The position numbers and the translations under genes are program-made. This document shows, one piece after another, positions 1 to 8,303 of a stretch of 35,598 nt of DNA. Position 1 is the first letter of the stretch. The number at the start of each line of letters is the position of its first letter. The notes under the pieces are model-generated. The model saw only the letters and a program-made list of their open reading frames with translations, made no database searches and had not been told where the DNA came from. This DNA is from Entomomonas sp964395065 (lineage in GTDB: Bacteria > Pseudomonadota > Gammaproteobacteria > Pseudomonadales > Pseudomonadaceae): positions 1 to 35,598 of the forward strand of contig CAYNAM010000012.1 of assembly GCA_964395065.1 (NCBI GenBank). The letters are read 5' to 3'.

Positions 1-428
1 ACACTGGAGAGTTTTGCCATGAAGCTGAAACTAGCTACTATGTAGACTACTATCACTCACAAGTTAAAAATGGTGGTTTCTCGCAATTTGTTTACAATAG
101 TGGTTGGAATGAAGAGCTTAATGCCATCATTCGTGATGGCTTAGAAAAAATGCATGCGAAAGAACATCTAGCCTTTTTTAATCAACAAGCCATTCTGGTT
201 GATACCTATGATGAGCTAGAGCTAGCAAAATTTCTAGATGGTGATTATTTTGGTAAAAACCCAACACGCCAAGCACTAGATAATGATGATTTTTTTAAAA
301 TCACAGAAAACTTAATTGAGCTCAATGCCCAGTGGTTAAAAAAACAACCTAACCTACTCACCCTTACTATTGAAGAAATGTACACTACCGCTGAACAACT
401 GTTGGGTAAAGACATAGCACGCGACTAA
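1..428 (+). CDS. DMP19 family (DUF4375) protein, 5' end outside window
   Basis: The frame is open from the first bases (codons begin at position 3), so the ATG at 150 is internal and the true start lies before the window. About 141 residues are visible. The piece before position 150 carries the family core YYVDYYHSQVKNGGF followed by a QFVYNSGW block, which is why I read the gene as longer than the ATG at 150 allows. The remainder is helical and rich in Asp and Glu. The family is named after the Neisseria DNA-mimic protein DMP19, which binds a transcription factor; whether this member mimics DNA is not known. A perfect hairpin follows the stop codon. The family call is fairly firm and the function is open. 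Confidence 0.75.
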   Translation, partial: TGEFCHEAETSYYVDYYHSQVKNGGFSQFVYNSGWNEELNAIIRDGLEKMHAKEHLAFFNQQAILVDTYDELELAKFLDGDYFGKNPTRQALDNDDFFKITENLIELNAQWLKKQPNLLTLTIEEMYTTAEQLLGKDIARD

Positions 429-442
429 CTAGCCCCCCTAAA

Positions 443-469
443 TAACAGCGTTACCCCCTAACGCTGTTA
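443..469. terminator. Hairpin between convergent genes, probable shared terminator
   Basis: An 11-bp perfect stem (arms 443-453 and 459-469, core AACAGCGTTA) closes a CCCCC loop. It sits between the stop codon of the DMP19 gene and the stop codon of the convergent glycosyltransferase. Neither side has a good run of T, so it is a weaker intrinsic terminator than its stem suggests. Confidence 0.55.
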
Positions 470-477
470 AAGAATAC

Positions 478-1434
478 TTACTGCTTAAAACTATAATATA
501 ACTTCTGCCAAAAACTGTCTTTAGGATGCTCTCTCAAAACAGGCTCCATGGCTTTAACAGCCTCAAGCCCCAGTTTTTTATAACCATAACGGCTTTCAGC
601 TAACGCCTGCCCTGCTTTCGCAATACTATTCACTAAATCCTCATCGGCTCTTAATTTAGCCAATTTGGTTTGAATATCCTCTAAATTCCTATATAAAACA
701 ATATTCTCCATATCCACAAAACCCAGCGCTTGGTTTTCTTCAGCACCTTGATCATAAGCAATCAACACACAACCACAAGCCATTGCCTCAAAGTTCTTAA
801 TCATGTACTCACCAAACCCCACATCCGCACTCACAAAAAACTTAATGCGATTTAGTGCATTCACATAATCTTCGCCTGATTTTGTTTTAGTGATGACCAA
901 ATTTTCTGCCTTAGCTACCGCTTCTAATGTTTGCTTACGCAAACTGTAAGCTTCATTACGGATACTGCCCACAAAACCTAATTCAATATCCCGCTCAAGG
1001 TGTTTATTAACCAACAACTCTTCATCATAGCCCTTGGGTACAAATACAGCGTCCACCCCTTCCTGCTGTAGCTTCCTAGCTAGCGTATAGCCCGAAACCA
1101 ACACCCTAGCCCATGGCAAATGGCGATAATACTGGCTAAACTTACCTTGGTATTTACCCACAGCATAATTTTGCCACGCGTCATGTTCTAAAATAACCAA
1201 ATTAGGGACAGAGCGAATAAAACCCACTTGCTTAATTTCTTTTTTAAAGCGCAAGAAAAAAACAATCCGATCATAGCAAGACGTATCAACATGCTCCTTA
1301 AAATAACGTTTTAAGTTTGCCTGCTCATCACTACTTAACCAACGGGTATCGCACTCACAATTGGCCTCAATGCTCGCATATAACCGATCTAAAATAATTC
1401 GCTGCTCTTTTTGAACAAGAAATAAAACTTTCAT
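478..1434 (-). CDS. Glycosyltransferase, family 4 / CgeB-like
   Basis: The protein has 318 residues and transfers a sugar from an activated donor; the acceptor cannot be read. The N-terminus MKVLFLVQKEQ is a Rossmann-type first strand. The C-terminal half carries the donor-site pattern of GT-B enzymes, with GEYMIKNFEAMACGCVLIA corresponding to the E-x7-E plus small-residue motif, and ends in the usual helix-rich cap. I chose the ATG at 1434, because an upstream extension to 1509 adds residues unlike the family and runs up against argH. A GGGTGAG stretch precedes this ATG. It is divergent from argH with about 90 bp between the starts. It could take part in envelope polysaccharide or protein glycosylation, but no other sugar gene is near. 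Confidence 0.7.
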   Translation of the reverse strand: MKVLFLVQKEQRIILDRLYASIEANCECDTRWLSSDEQANLKRYFKEHVDTSCYDRIVFFLRFKKEIKQVGFIRSVPNLVILEHDAWQNYAVGKYQGKFSQYYRHLPWARVLVSGYTLARKLQQEGVDAVFVPKGYDEELLVNKHLERDIELGFVGSIRNEAYSLRKQTLEAVAKAENLVITKTKSGEDYVNALNRIKFFVSADVGFGEYMIKNFEAMACGCVLIAYDQGAEENQALGFVDMENIVLYRNLEDIQTKLAKLRADEDLVNSIAKAGQALAESRYGYKKLGLEAVKAMEPVLREHPKDSFWQKLYYSFKQ

Positions 1435-1524
1435 ACTCACCCTATTAAAAATCTGCGCCACCAAAACACATCTGGTATCATAGCGCCATTGTACTGAAAA
1501 ATAATCCAATTGCAGAGTTTAATT

Positions 1525-2916
1525 ATGAGTAAAGAAACAAACCAATCATGGGGTGGTCGTTTCAACGAACCTGTCGATGCCTTTGTTGCTCGTTTTACCG
1601 CCTCGGTTGATTTTGATAAACGCCTATACAAACATGACATCATGGGCTCTATTGCCCACGCCAAAATGCTTGCTGAAGTAGGCGTATTGACTGCCATTGA
1701 ACGTGATGCCATCATCGAAGGTCTCACCCAAATACAACAAGAAATTGAAGCGGGTCAATTTGAGTGGCGTGTTGATTTAGAAGATGTCCACATGAACATC
1801 GAAGCCAAACTCACTGAACGCATTGGTGTAACAGGCAAAAAACTACACACCGGGCGTAGCCGTAATGACCAAGTAGCTACTGATATACGCCTATGGTTAC
1901 GTGATGAAATCACCCGTATACAAGCTGAACTTACCCGTTTACAACAAGGCATTTTAGAGCTTGCAAGCCGCGAAGCTGACACCATCATGCCAGGCTTTAC
2001 GCATTTGCAAACAGCACAGCCTGTTACTTTTGGCCACCATCTATTGGCATGGTTTGAAATGCTAAGCCGTGATTATGAACGTTTAAGTGATTGCCGTAAA
2101 CGTGTTAACCGCATGCCTCTAGGCAGTGCCGCTTTAGCAGGAACAACTTACCCCATCGATCGACTCATCACCTGTAAACTTCTCGATTTTGAAGCCGTTT
2201 CAGGTAACTCTTTAGATGGTGTCTCTGACCGTGATTTTGCTATTGAATTTTGTAACGCAGCTAGCCTCATCATGATGCACCTATCACGCTTCTCAGAAGA
2301 ACTCGTGCTATGGACCAGTGCCCAATTTCGCTTTATTGATCTACCTGATCGTTTCTGCACAGGTAGCTCCATCATGCCCCAAAAGAAAAACCCCGATGTA
2401 CCTGAGCTGATTCGCGGTAAAACAGGCCGTGTTTATGGCGATCTTATGGGCTTACTGACCTTAATGAAAGGCCAACCACTAGCCTACAACAAAGACAACC
2501 AAGAAGATAAAGAACCCCTCTTTGATGCGGTTGATACTGTTGCCGACTCACTCCGCGCATTTGCTGACATGGTACCCGCTATTCAAGCCCGCCGTGACAA
2601 TATGCGCGAAGCCGCTTTACGTGGTTTTTCAACAGCTACCGACCTTGCCGACTACCTTGTCCGCAAAGGCTTACCATTCCGTGACTGCCATGAAATTGTT
2701 GGCCATGCCGTGCGTTATGGTGTAGAAAACAACAAAGATTTAGCTGAAATGAGCCTCGCCGAACTCAGACAATTTAGCGATAAAATTGATGACGATGTGT
2801 TTGCCGTCCTCACCCTTGAAGGCTCTGTTAATGCCCGTAACCACCTAGGGGGCACAGCACCTGCTCAAGTCAAATTAGCCATTGAACAGGGTAAAAAACT
2901 ACTGGCCAGTCGCTAA
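1525..2916 (+). CDS. argH: Argininosuccinate lyase
   Basis: ArgH cleaves argininosuccinate to arginine and fumarate, the last step of arginine synthesis, in the cytoplasm as a homotetramer. The protein has 463 residues, close to the family norm. The start MSKETNQSWGGRF matches the conserved N-terminus (the WGGRF block), so I use the ATG at 1525 and not the TTG at 1510. The fumarase/aspartase-superfamily signature GSSIMPQKKNPD begins at about residue 280 and holds the catalytic serine loop. TGRSRNDQVATD, another substrate-binding block, is present at about residue 110. The gene is followed by a strong bidirectional terminator. It stands alone here, with no other arginine gene nearby. Identification is secure. 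Confidence 0.97.
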   Translation: MSKETNQSWGGRFNEPVDAFVARFTASVDFDKRLYKHDIMGSIAHAKMLAEVGVLTAIERDAIIEGLTQIQQEIEAGQFEWRVDLEDVHMNIEAKLTERIGVTGKKLHTGRSRNDQVATDIRLWLRDEITRIQAELTRLQQGILELASREADTIMPGFTHLQTAQPVTFGHHLLAWFEMLSRDYERLSDCRKRVNRMPLGSAALAGTTYPIDRLITCKLLDFEAVSGNSLDGVSDRDFAIEFCNAASLIMMHLSRFSEELVLWTSAQFRFIDLPDRFCTGSSIMPQKKNPDVPELIRGKTGRVYGDLMGLLTLMKGQPLAYNKDNQEDKEPLFDAVDTVADSLRAFADMVPAIQARRDNMREAALRGFSTATDLADYLVRKGLPFRDCHEIVGHAVRYGVENNKDLAEMSLAELRQFSDKIDDDVFAVLTLEGSVNARNHLGGTAPAQVKLAIEQGKKLLASR

Positions 2917-2922
2917 CACACA

Positions 2923-2962
2923 CAAAAGTAAATAAGCGGTGTATACGGCTTATTTACTTTTG
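2923..2962. terminator. Bidirectional intrinsic terminator after argH
   Basis: A 15-bp perfect stem (arms 2923-2937 and 2948-2962) closes a 10-nt loop. The arms carry AAAA on the left and TTTT on the right, so it can stop transcription from argH and from the convergent gene that ends at 2998. Confidence 0.85.
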
Positions 2963-2997
2963 CAATATTGCCCCAAACTAAAAAACACATTAAAAAA

Positions 2998-3573
2998 TCA
3001 CTTTCTTACATAAATCGCCTCAGCTCTGACCCATAAGCTCTTCACTTGCTTAAACTGATCCTTTAAAACCTGCTTCTCAAAATCCTCTAAAAACTCATTA
3101 AAATGGTTATAATTATTTTTATTGGCACGTTTAGAAAAATAAGATATTGATAGGTGTATCCTTATTTTTTTATCTCTTTCTCCCTCTGATTGAAATGACA
3201 TCGCTATGCCCCTCTTTTTTATATGAAGTGCACTATCTTTAAACAAATAGACCTTAGCTAATTGTGAAATATAAAATACTTTTTTAGAGCGCTTATCAGA
3301 ACCAATTTCAAATTTTTCACCATTAAAACTTACCTCCCAATGCTCTGTTGATGAACGGTTTTCAATGACTACACTAGCAATTACGACAATTAAACATAAT
3401 GATGCTGTAGTAATTGATAGCCCAATTGCGGCTTCTACAGTTAACGGGCTGAAAAAGAATTCTAACCCTTTAGTTATACCCAGCAAAATAAACGCAATAC
3501 TTATAAAAACGAGTAATGACAAGATTTTTATCTTAAATGGATCATATCCGTTAAACTCATATACTTTGCCCAC
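2998..3573 (-). CDS. Hypothetical protein with two membrane helices
   Basis: I do not recognise this 191-residue protein. Two hydrophobic helices are clear (about residues 17-36 and 47-69), followed by a roughly 120-residue soluble part rich in Lys, Glu and Phe that begins with VSFNGEKFEIGSDKRSKK. The start is GTG at 3573, fixed by a good ribosome binding site GGAG (3580-3583) six bases upstream. It lies 93 bp downstream of the MORN-repeat gene on the same strand, so the two may form one transcription unit. Both genes are preceded by a related bipartite motif. A soluble tail shaped like a membrane-anchored sensor or PH-like domain is possible but not demonstrated. Confidence 0.6.
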   Translation of the reverse strand: MGKVYEFNGYDPFKIKILSLLVFISIAFILLGITKGLEFFFSPLTVEAAIGLSITTASLCLIVVIASVVIENRSSTEHWEVSFNGEKFEIGSDKRSKKVFYISQLAKVYLFKDSALHIKKRGIAMSFQSEGERDKKIRIHLSISYFSKRANKNNYNHFNEFLEDFEKQVLKDQFKQVKSLWVRAEAIYVRK

Positions 3574-3594
3574 TAGCTACTCCTTTAAAAACAA

Positions 3595-3629
3595 GTAACA
3601 AAACCAATCAATTGTTGGTTAGCGACATC
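3595..3629. repeat. Bipartite upstream motif, copy A
   Basis: On the + strand this reads GTAACAAA, 13 variable bases, then TGGTTAGCGACATC. Copy B at 5313-5347 has the same two blocks with the same 13-base spacing and a single mismatch in the longer block. Copy A ends about 22 bp upstream of the start of the two-helix gene. Confidence 0.6.
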
Positions 3630-3666
3630 TCATCTTATAGCCGTTTTATGATCTTATGCCGCTCTT

Positions 3667-5265
3667 TTATTTTTCATTATAATCCACTTCTTTTTGATTA
3701 CCGGCTCGATCCCAATAACGCCATACACCAACTTGCTTATCTTGACTGTATTCCCCAACCATCCAAGGCTTACCATCATCATAAAAATACTTCCAATGTC
3801 CTTTCTTTCTTCCCGAATCAAACGGCCCCGTTTCTGAGACTTTTCCATTACCATGCCATACAGTAACTACTCCCCACTTTTCTATATGCCCACCATCTTT
3901 ATAATGATACGACATTATCTTGTGGCTACTCCGCCAATAGCTATCCGTATAATAGAACTCATTGACATTATATAACCTCATTAAATAATGACGAGTATCT
4001 GTTCCGTAATATACATATTCTCCCTTTTTCTTATTCTCTTTGATTTGTCCATTTGGATAATACTTTATAAAATTACTCAATTTATCAGGTGTTTCATGGT
4101 CATGCTCAAACTTTAACTGTCCATTACCATACCAATATCTTTCTATCCCTGTATTCTTAAGCATAAGCCGCTGTCCAATACGTTTATAGGAATCATCACC
4201 CTTTGCATAAAACTGCACTTCAGACTCAGAGGCAAGTTGCCCATTGTTATGCCATCTTTTCACTTTATTTATACTGTTATTATCCTCGCGGCATACAATT
4301 TCTTCATATTTGTTACCTTCTTTATCAAAGCGCTGTATAGTTCCATTAAAACATTCATAATTATCTGATAATTCAGGATTATATTCTGTAAAGAAAATAT
4401 TTGAAGCTTTATTACCATTTTCATAAACATTTTGAACCCAATAGCCTGTCGCTGTTTTTTTAATAAGCTTACGCTTTGAGTGATATGGATTCATTAATAC
4501 CTCTAAAGCTATTGGTGTTTCTTTGCCTTGCTCATCCCAATACTTAATAGAAACACTCTCTGGAGATTGCTTCTTCTGATCATATCTAAAATGGAGATCT
4601 TGCCGTTGCTGCCCATTTTCATACCATTTTTTTATGACAGCATTTTGTTTATTTGTAAAGTCAGCCTCTTCACTTATTTGCCCATTGCTAAACCATGTTT
4701 TATACGTCATAACCATGGGGTATATACCTATCGCATATCCGGATAGTGGAAAAGTACTAGATCCATTGTAATTAAATCCTAACTTACTATTCGAATACAC
4801 GATCTCTTTTGCTTTTTTACCCTCTGGATGCCAATAATTAAACTGATTAATCGGTAAACCATTTTCATATTCTTCTTGTGAACGTAGATTCCCATTTCGA
4901 TACCATGTGACCAGCTTACCATGGATTAAAGCCTCGCTATCATATAAATCTAGAGCGGCATAAAAGCGATGATTACTAGTAATTACAAACTCTCGCTCTT
5001 TATTGTCAAAATTAAAAAGTACTAAACGCAATGGATTACTGATATAAAAAGGATCTGTTAGCTTCTCACCTGAATCATAAAAATCTTGTACTAAATAGCG
5101 ACCATCCTCCATACGTTTTAATAATTTACGCTCATAGATATGAAGCTTTGTCTTATTCATTGACGCTGAATTAGAGCTATTGACAGTTTGGTCATTTGAT
5201 TTTTCCTCTGCCAATACCCCATAACTCAACAAAATACTTAATAGTAAAAAAATACTAACTTTCAT
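3667..5265 (-). CDS. Exported MORN-repeat (YwqK-like) protein
   Basis: This 532-residue protein has a signal peptide (MKVSIFLLLSILLSYGVLA, likely cut after residue 19) and then some eleven imperfect MORN-2 type repeats built on W(Y/H)-x-N-G-(Q/N)-x-x-x-E. Clear examples are WYRNGNLRSQEEYENG, WFSNGQISEEADF, WHNNGQLASESEV and VWHGNGKVSETGPF. The last repeats form a regular ladder ending in YWDRAGNQKEVDYNEK. Databases often label such proteins YwqK-family antitoxin, but that name comes from short cytoplasmic Bacillus proteins. Here the protein is long and exported, and no YwqJ-like toxin is adjacent. Periplasmic or surface display is my inference. The ATG at 5265 is used because the signal peptide starts there. 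The repeat family is well supported; the role is unknown. Confidence 0.75.
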   Translation of the reverse strand: MKVSIFLLLSILLSYGVLAEEKSNDQTVNSSNSASMNKTKLHIYERKLLKRMEDGRYLVQDFYDSGEKLTDPFYISNPLRLVLFNFDNKEREFVITSNHRFYAALDLYDSEALIHGKLVTWYRNGNLRSQEEYENGLPINQFNYWHPEGKKAKEIVYSNSKLGFNYNGSSTFPLSGYAIGIYPMVMTYKTWFSNGQISEEADFTNKQNAVIKKWYENGQQRQDLHFRYDQKKQSPESVSIKYWDEQGKETPIALEVLMNPYHSKRKLIKKTATGYWVQNVYENGNKASNIFFTEYNPELSDNYECFNGTIQRFDKEGNKYEEIVCREDNNSINKVKRWHNNGQLASESEVQFYAKGDDSYKRIGQRLMLKNTGIERYWYGNGQLKFEHDHETPDKLSNFIKYYPNGQIKENKKKGEYVYYGTDTRHYLMRLYNVNEFYYTDSYWRSSHKIMSYHYKDGGHIEKWGVVTVWHGNGKVSETGPFDSGRKKGHWKYFYDDGKPWMVGEYSQDKQVGVWRYWDRAGNQKEVDYNEK

Positions 5266-5312
5266 TGGCCTTTTCTTCCCTACACTAAGAAACCACCTTT
5301 ACCTCAAAATAG

Positions 5313-5347
5313 GTAACAAAGTGCGATAATTTATGGTTGGCGACATC
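5313..5347. repeat. Bipartite upstream motif, copy B
   Basis: This reads GTAACAAA, 13 bases, TGGTTGGCGACATC on the + strand and is the partner of copy A at 3595-3629. It lies 48 bp upstream of the MORN-repeat gene and also 62 bp upstream of ssb. TTGGCG inside it is 18 bases before TAATAT (5361-5366), so it could form the -35 region of an ssb promoter. Confidence 0.6.
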
Positions 5348-5409
5348 GCTGATAGTCATGTAATATATCATCTAATGATCTATAAACAAATTAACGGATA
5401 GGAACCATT

Positions 5410-5946
5410 ATGGCCGCCAGAGGTGTTAACAAAGTTATTTTAGTCGGTAATATTGGCAATGAGCCAGAAATGCGCTATATGCCTAACGGCAACGCCGTTG
5501 CTACCGTATCACTTGCCACATCCGACACTTGGAAAGACAGAAACACAGGTGAACCACAAGAGCGCACTGAATGGCACCGTGTGGTTTTCTTTGGAAAGAT
5601 TGCTGAAATTGTTGGTCAATACGTACATAAAGGCTCAAAACTTTATGTGGAAGGCCGCTTACAAACCCGTAAATGGGCTGATCAGCAGGGTGTTGACCGT
5701 TACACAACAGAAATAGTGGTTGATATGGGCGGAACTATGCAGCTACTGGATAGCCGCCAAGACAATGCTGGCAGTTATAACCAGAATCAACAGCAACAAC
5801 CTTATCAACAACAAGCACCATCGAATAATCAATATGGCGGTGGGCAAGCGGCACCACAACAACCCATGCAACAACCACAAAATCGTCCACAACCTCAGCA
5901 GCCTGCACCAAACTTTGACGATTTTGACGATGACATTCCGTTTTGA
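5410..5946 (+). CDS. ssb: Single-stranded DNA-binding protein
   Basis: SSB coats single-stranded DNA during replication, recombination and repair. The 178-residue protein opens with MAARGVNKVILVGNIGNEPE and has one OB fold to about residue 112, including the EWHRVVFFGK and YVEGRLQTRKW strands. A Gln/Asn/Pro-rich flexible linker follows, and the protein ends in the acidic tip DDDIPF that recruits partner proteins. The start ATG has AGGA a few bases upstream. No LexA-type CTG-N10-CAG site is visible in the 144-bp upstream gap. In Pseudomonas and Escherichia ssb lies near uvrA; here the neighbour is the MORN-repeat gene. An intrinsic terminator follows. Identification is secure. Confidence 0.97.
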   Translation: MAARGVNKVILVGNIGNEPEMRYMPNGNAVATVSLATSDTWKDRNTGEPQERTEWHRVVFFGKIAEIVGQYVHKGSKLYVEGRLQTRKWADQQGVDRYTTEIVVDMGGTMQLLDSRQDNAGSYNQNQQQQPYQQQAPSNNQYGGGQAAPQQPMQQPQNRPQPQQPAPNFDDFDDDIPF

Positions 5947-6004
5947 CGTGTACCAACTAACAAATGTAAAATATAAGATCTAACTAGTTGTTATAGTTAA
6001 ATTT

Positions 6005-6035
6005 AAAAGCCCTTATAGTAAGGGCTTTTTTATTT
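6005..6035 (+). terminator. Intrinsic terminator after ssb
   Basis: An 11-bp stem (6005-6015 and 6019-6029, core AAGCCCTT/AAGGGCTT) with a TAG loop runs into a stretch of T. The A run on the left means it can also serve rnfH on the opposite strand, which ends at 6063. Confidence 0.88.
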
Positions 6036-6062
6036 TCTTTAACCGCTTGTGTGGAAACTTAA

Positions 6063-6389
6063 TTACTCTTTTTTATTGATAATAGATTCGTTTGATCCTG
6101 CCATTACCTTTTCCGCGCGACGACGTCTTGCTTCTTTAGGATCAACTTGCAATGGTCTGTAAATCTCTATTCTATCGCCATCTTCCAATGCATGGTCATC
6201 TATATTTAGAATACGTTTACTAAAAATACCTACCTGCTGATTAGCTAAATCTATATCAGGATGCTGTTTTAATATACCACTTATTTTGATAGCCTCTTTG
6301 ATAGAAATATCGTGTGGTGCGGAGAAAGCCAATAATGTTTGTTCATCAGGCAACGCATAAACTACTTCTAACTTGATTAACTTAGCCAT
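6063..6389 (-). CDS. rnfH: RnfH family ubiquitin-like (beta-grasp) protein
   Basis: RnfH proteins are small ThiS/MoaD-like folds found beside RatA in many gammaproteobacteria; in Escherichia coli the pair was described as RatAB or PasTI. The 108-residue protein has the core VEVVYA-like strand at the N-terminus (KLEVVYALPDEQ), the VGIFSKRI block and the ending DGDRIEIYRPLQVDPKEARRRRAEK that typifies the family. I start at the ATG at 6389. It overlaps the end of ratA by 8 bp (ATG inside TATGGCTAA), the normal arrangement for a translationally coupled pair. A longer frame to 6422 would lie inside ratA. The molecular role is not settled. Confidence 0.9.
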   Translation of the reverse strand: MAKLIKLEVVYALPDEQTLLAFSAPHDISIKEAIKISGILKQHPDIDLANQQVGIFSKRILNIDDHALEDGDRIEIYRPLQVDPKEARRRRAEKVMAGSNESIINKKE

Positions 6390-6816
6390 AAATCTGTTTA
6401 GCTCGTTGACAAAACACGTCAACCATTGTGGTGGCGGCTTTATTAAATAAAGGCCCTAGCGCTGCTTTTATAATAACATTGCTGTAATCAAAATCCATTA
6501 CAAGCTGTATTCTACAGGCTTCACTGCTTAGCTGATTAAATGTCCATAACCCATGCAACTTTTTAAAAGGACCTTCTTGTAAATTTAACTCCACTGATTC
6601 ATCAGCAACAAGATTATTTCTTGTGATAAAATACTGTCTAATCGGTCCTTTTGAGATGACTAATTTGGCAACCATCTCAGTATCAGTGCTTGAAATCAAG
6701 TGCGTCTCTGTACACCATGGCAGAAACTCGGGGTATTTTTCAACATCATTCACGAGTAAATACATCTGGTGAGCCGAGTAAGGCATCAGTGCTGAACGTT
6801 CAATATGTATTGTCAT
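6382..6816 (-). CDS. ratA: RatA / PasT, START-domain (Coq10-like) protein
   Basis: The 144-residue protein matches the RatA family over its full length: a start MTIHIERSALMPYSAHQMYLL, then NDVEKYPEFLPWC, LNLQEGPFKKLHGLW, and an end GPLFNKAATTMVDVFCQRAK. The family has a START/Coq10 fold that binds a hydrophobic ligand. In Escherichia coli it was first reported as an inhibitor of ribosome subunit association and later as a homologue of mitochondrial Coq10 that supports respiration. AAGAAG (6820-6825) lies just before the ATG. The gene starts only 13 bp after the aroP stop and overlaps rnfH by 8 bp, so the three may share a transcript. smpB, the usual divergent neighbour, is absent. Confidence 0.93.
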   Translation of the reverse strand: MTIHIERSALMPYSAHQMYLLVNDVEKYPEFLPWCTETHLISSTDTEMVAKLVISKGPIRQYFITRNNLVADESVELNLQEGPFKKLHGLWTFNQLSSEACRIQLVMDFDYSNVIIKAALGPLFNKAATTMVDVFCQRAKQIYG

Positions 6817-6829
6817 AATCTTCTTGTGT

Positions 6830-8200
6830 TTAAGATTGAGTAATTTTCTGCTTACTTAAGAAAGCCTTTACTGCATAACCAATACCTAGAATCATAACCC
6901 AAACAGGTATTAATAAAACGGAGATTCTTTTGCCCTCATCCATTCCAAGTAGCACAAGTATACCAAATAAAAATGCCAAACAAACTATATTACCAATAGG
7001 GTAAAAAAGTGCTTTAAACTTGGGGACTACTCCCTCTTTATTTTTTTGGCGTCTAAACATAATATGTGTACAACTAATCATGATCCAGTTAATCACTAAC
7101 GTAGAAGTGACCAGTGCCATTAAAATTCTAAAGGCTTCTTTGGGAATATAGTAATTAATAACAACAACTGTTAATACAATCACACCAGAAAAAAGCACAG
7201 CATTAACGGGTGTTCCACGATGGTTAGTTTTCATTAACTGCTTAGGCGCATTACCTTGCTCTGCCAATGAGTAAAGCATTCGACTATTACAGTATAAACC
7301 ACTGTTATAAACAGAAAGAGCCGCAGTTAATACCACGAAGTTTAATATATTGGCGACCATGTTATGATCTAAATAGTCAAAGACGGTGACAAACGCACTT
7401 TGATTCGGATTGATTTGGTTCCATGGGTGTAAACAAAGCAGTACAGCCAATGCACCAATATAAAAAATCAAAATACGGTAAATAACTTGGTTAGTTGCTT
7501 TCGGTATGGTTTTTTCTGGATCTTTTGCTTCTGCTGCTGTAATTCCCACTAACTCTAAGCCACCAAAAGAGAACATAATAACAGCCAAGGCTAAAATCAG
7601 CCCTGTAAATCCCGTTGGCATAAATCCACCGTGAGCCCATAAATTGGTGACTGTTGCTTCCGGCCCTGCATTTCCCGAAAAGAGCAACCAACCACCAAAT
7701 AAAATCATGCTGATAACAGCAACAACTTTAATAATTGCAAACCAAAATTCCACTTCACCATAAACTTTGACTGCCGCCAAATTGACTGCATTAATTAGAA
7801 TAAAAAAAGCCAACACTGATATCCACGTTGGTATAGGAAACCAGTGTTGAATATAACCCGCAGCAGCAGTTAATTCAGACATTCCAACCAGAATATAAAG
7901 CAACCAATAATTCCAACCTGAAGCAAAGCCTGCAAAATCGCTCCAGTAACGATAAGCAAAATGACTAAATGATCCAGCAACAGGTTCTTGAACTGTCATT
8001 TCTGCTAACTGGCGCATTATCATAAAAGCAACAAAGCCGGTAATAGCATAACCAATTAAAACGGCTGGCCCTGCTATTTTAATAGCTTCTGAAGAGCCTA
8101 AAAATAAGCCTGTACCAATGGCACCACCTAATGCAATAAGCTGAATATGCCGATTACTCAACCCTCTTTTCAAATGGTCTGAAGAGTCATTATGGCTCAC
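6830..8200 (-). CDS. aroP: Aromatic amino acid permease, AroP-like (APC family)
   Basis: This 456-residue inner-membrane protein is a 12-helix amino acid/proton symporter. Its sequence follows Escherichia coli AroP closely as I remember it: LKRGLSNRHIQLIALGGAIG, the PVAGSFSHFAYRYW loop, EVEFWFAIIKV, and GGLELVGITAAEAKDPE. AroP takes up phenylalanine, tyrosine and tryptophan; related PheP or GabP/ProY specificities cannot be excluded from sequence alone. The start is GTG at 8200, supported by GGAG six bases upstream (8207-8210). It is divergent from the small lipoprotein gene and may be co-transcribed with ratA and rnfH. Confidence is high for the family and good for the substrate class. Confidence 0.9.
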   Translation of the reverse strand: MSHNDSSDHLKRGLSNRHIQLIALGGAIGTGLFLGSSEAIKIAGPAVLIGYAITGFVAFMIMRQLAEMTVQEPVAGSFSHFAYRYWSDFAGFASGWNYWLLYILVGMSELTAAAGYIQHWFPIPTWISVLAFFILINAVNLAAVKVYGEVEFWFAIIKVVAVISMILFGGWLLFSGNAGPEATVTNLWAHGGFMPTGFTGLILALAVIMFSFGGLELVGITAAEAKDPEKTIPKATNQVIYRILIFYIGALAVLLCLHPWNQINPNQSAFVTVFDYLDHNMVANILNFVVLTAALSVYNSGLYCNSRMLYSLAEQGNAPKQLMKTNHRGTPVNAVLFSGVIVLTVVVINYYIPKEAFRILMALVTSTLVINWIMISCTHIMFRRQKNKEGVVPKFKALFYPIGNIVCLAFLFGILVLLGMDEGKRISVLLIPVWVMILGIGYAVKAFLSKQKITQS

Positions 8201-8303
8201 TAAGCACTCCTTAAAAATAAATATTACTAATTGTTGTAACTATTACTCATACACATGGATTAGTATAAAATACGCTAACATACACTTTATACAACGTAAA
8301 AAA

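Noticed and set aside
1437..1524. N-terminal extension of the glycosyltransferase to 1509
   Set aside because: The added residues do not look like a family N-terminus and would run almost into the argH start; the ATG at 1434 fits better.
3612..3866. Open frame on the + strand over the end of the MORN-repeat gene
   Set aside because: No recognisable protein, no ribosome binding site, and it overlaps a real repeat protein.
3667..5265. Calling the MORN-repeat gene an antitoxin
   Set aside because: It has a signal peptide, is 532 residues long and has no toxin neighbour; the label would rest only on repeat similarity.
5266..5409. SOS (LexA) box before ssb
   Set aside because: No CTG-N10-CAG arrangement is present in the gap.
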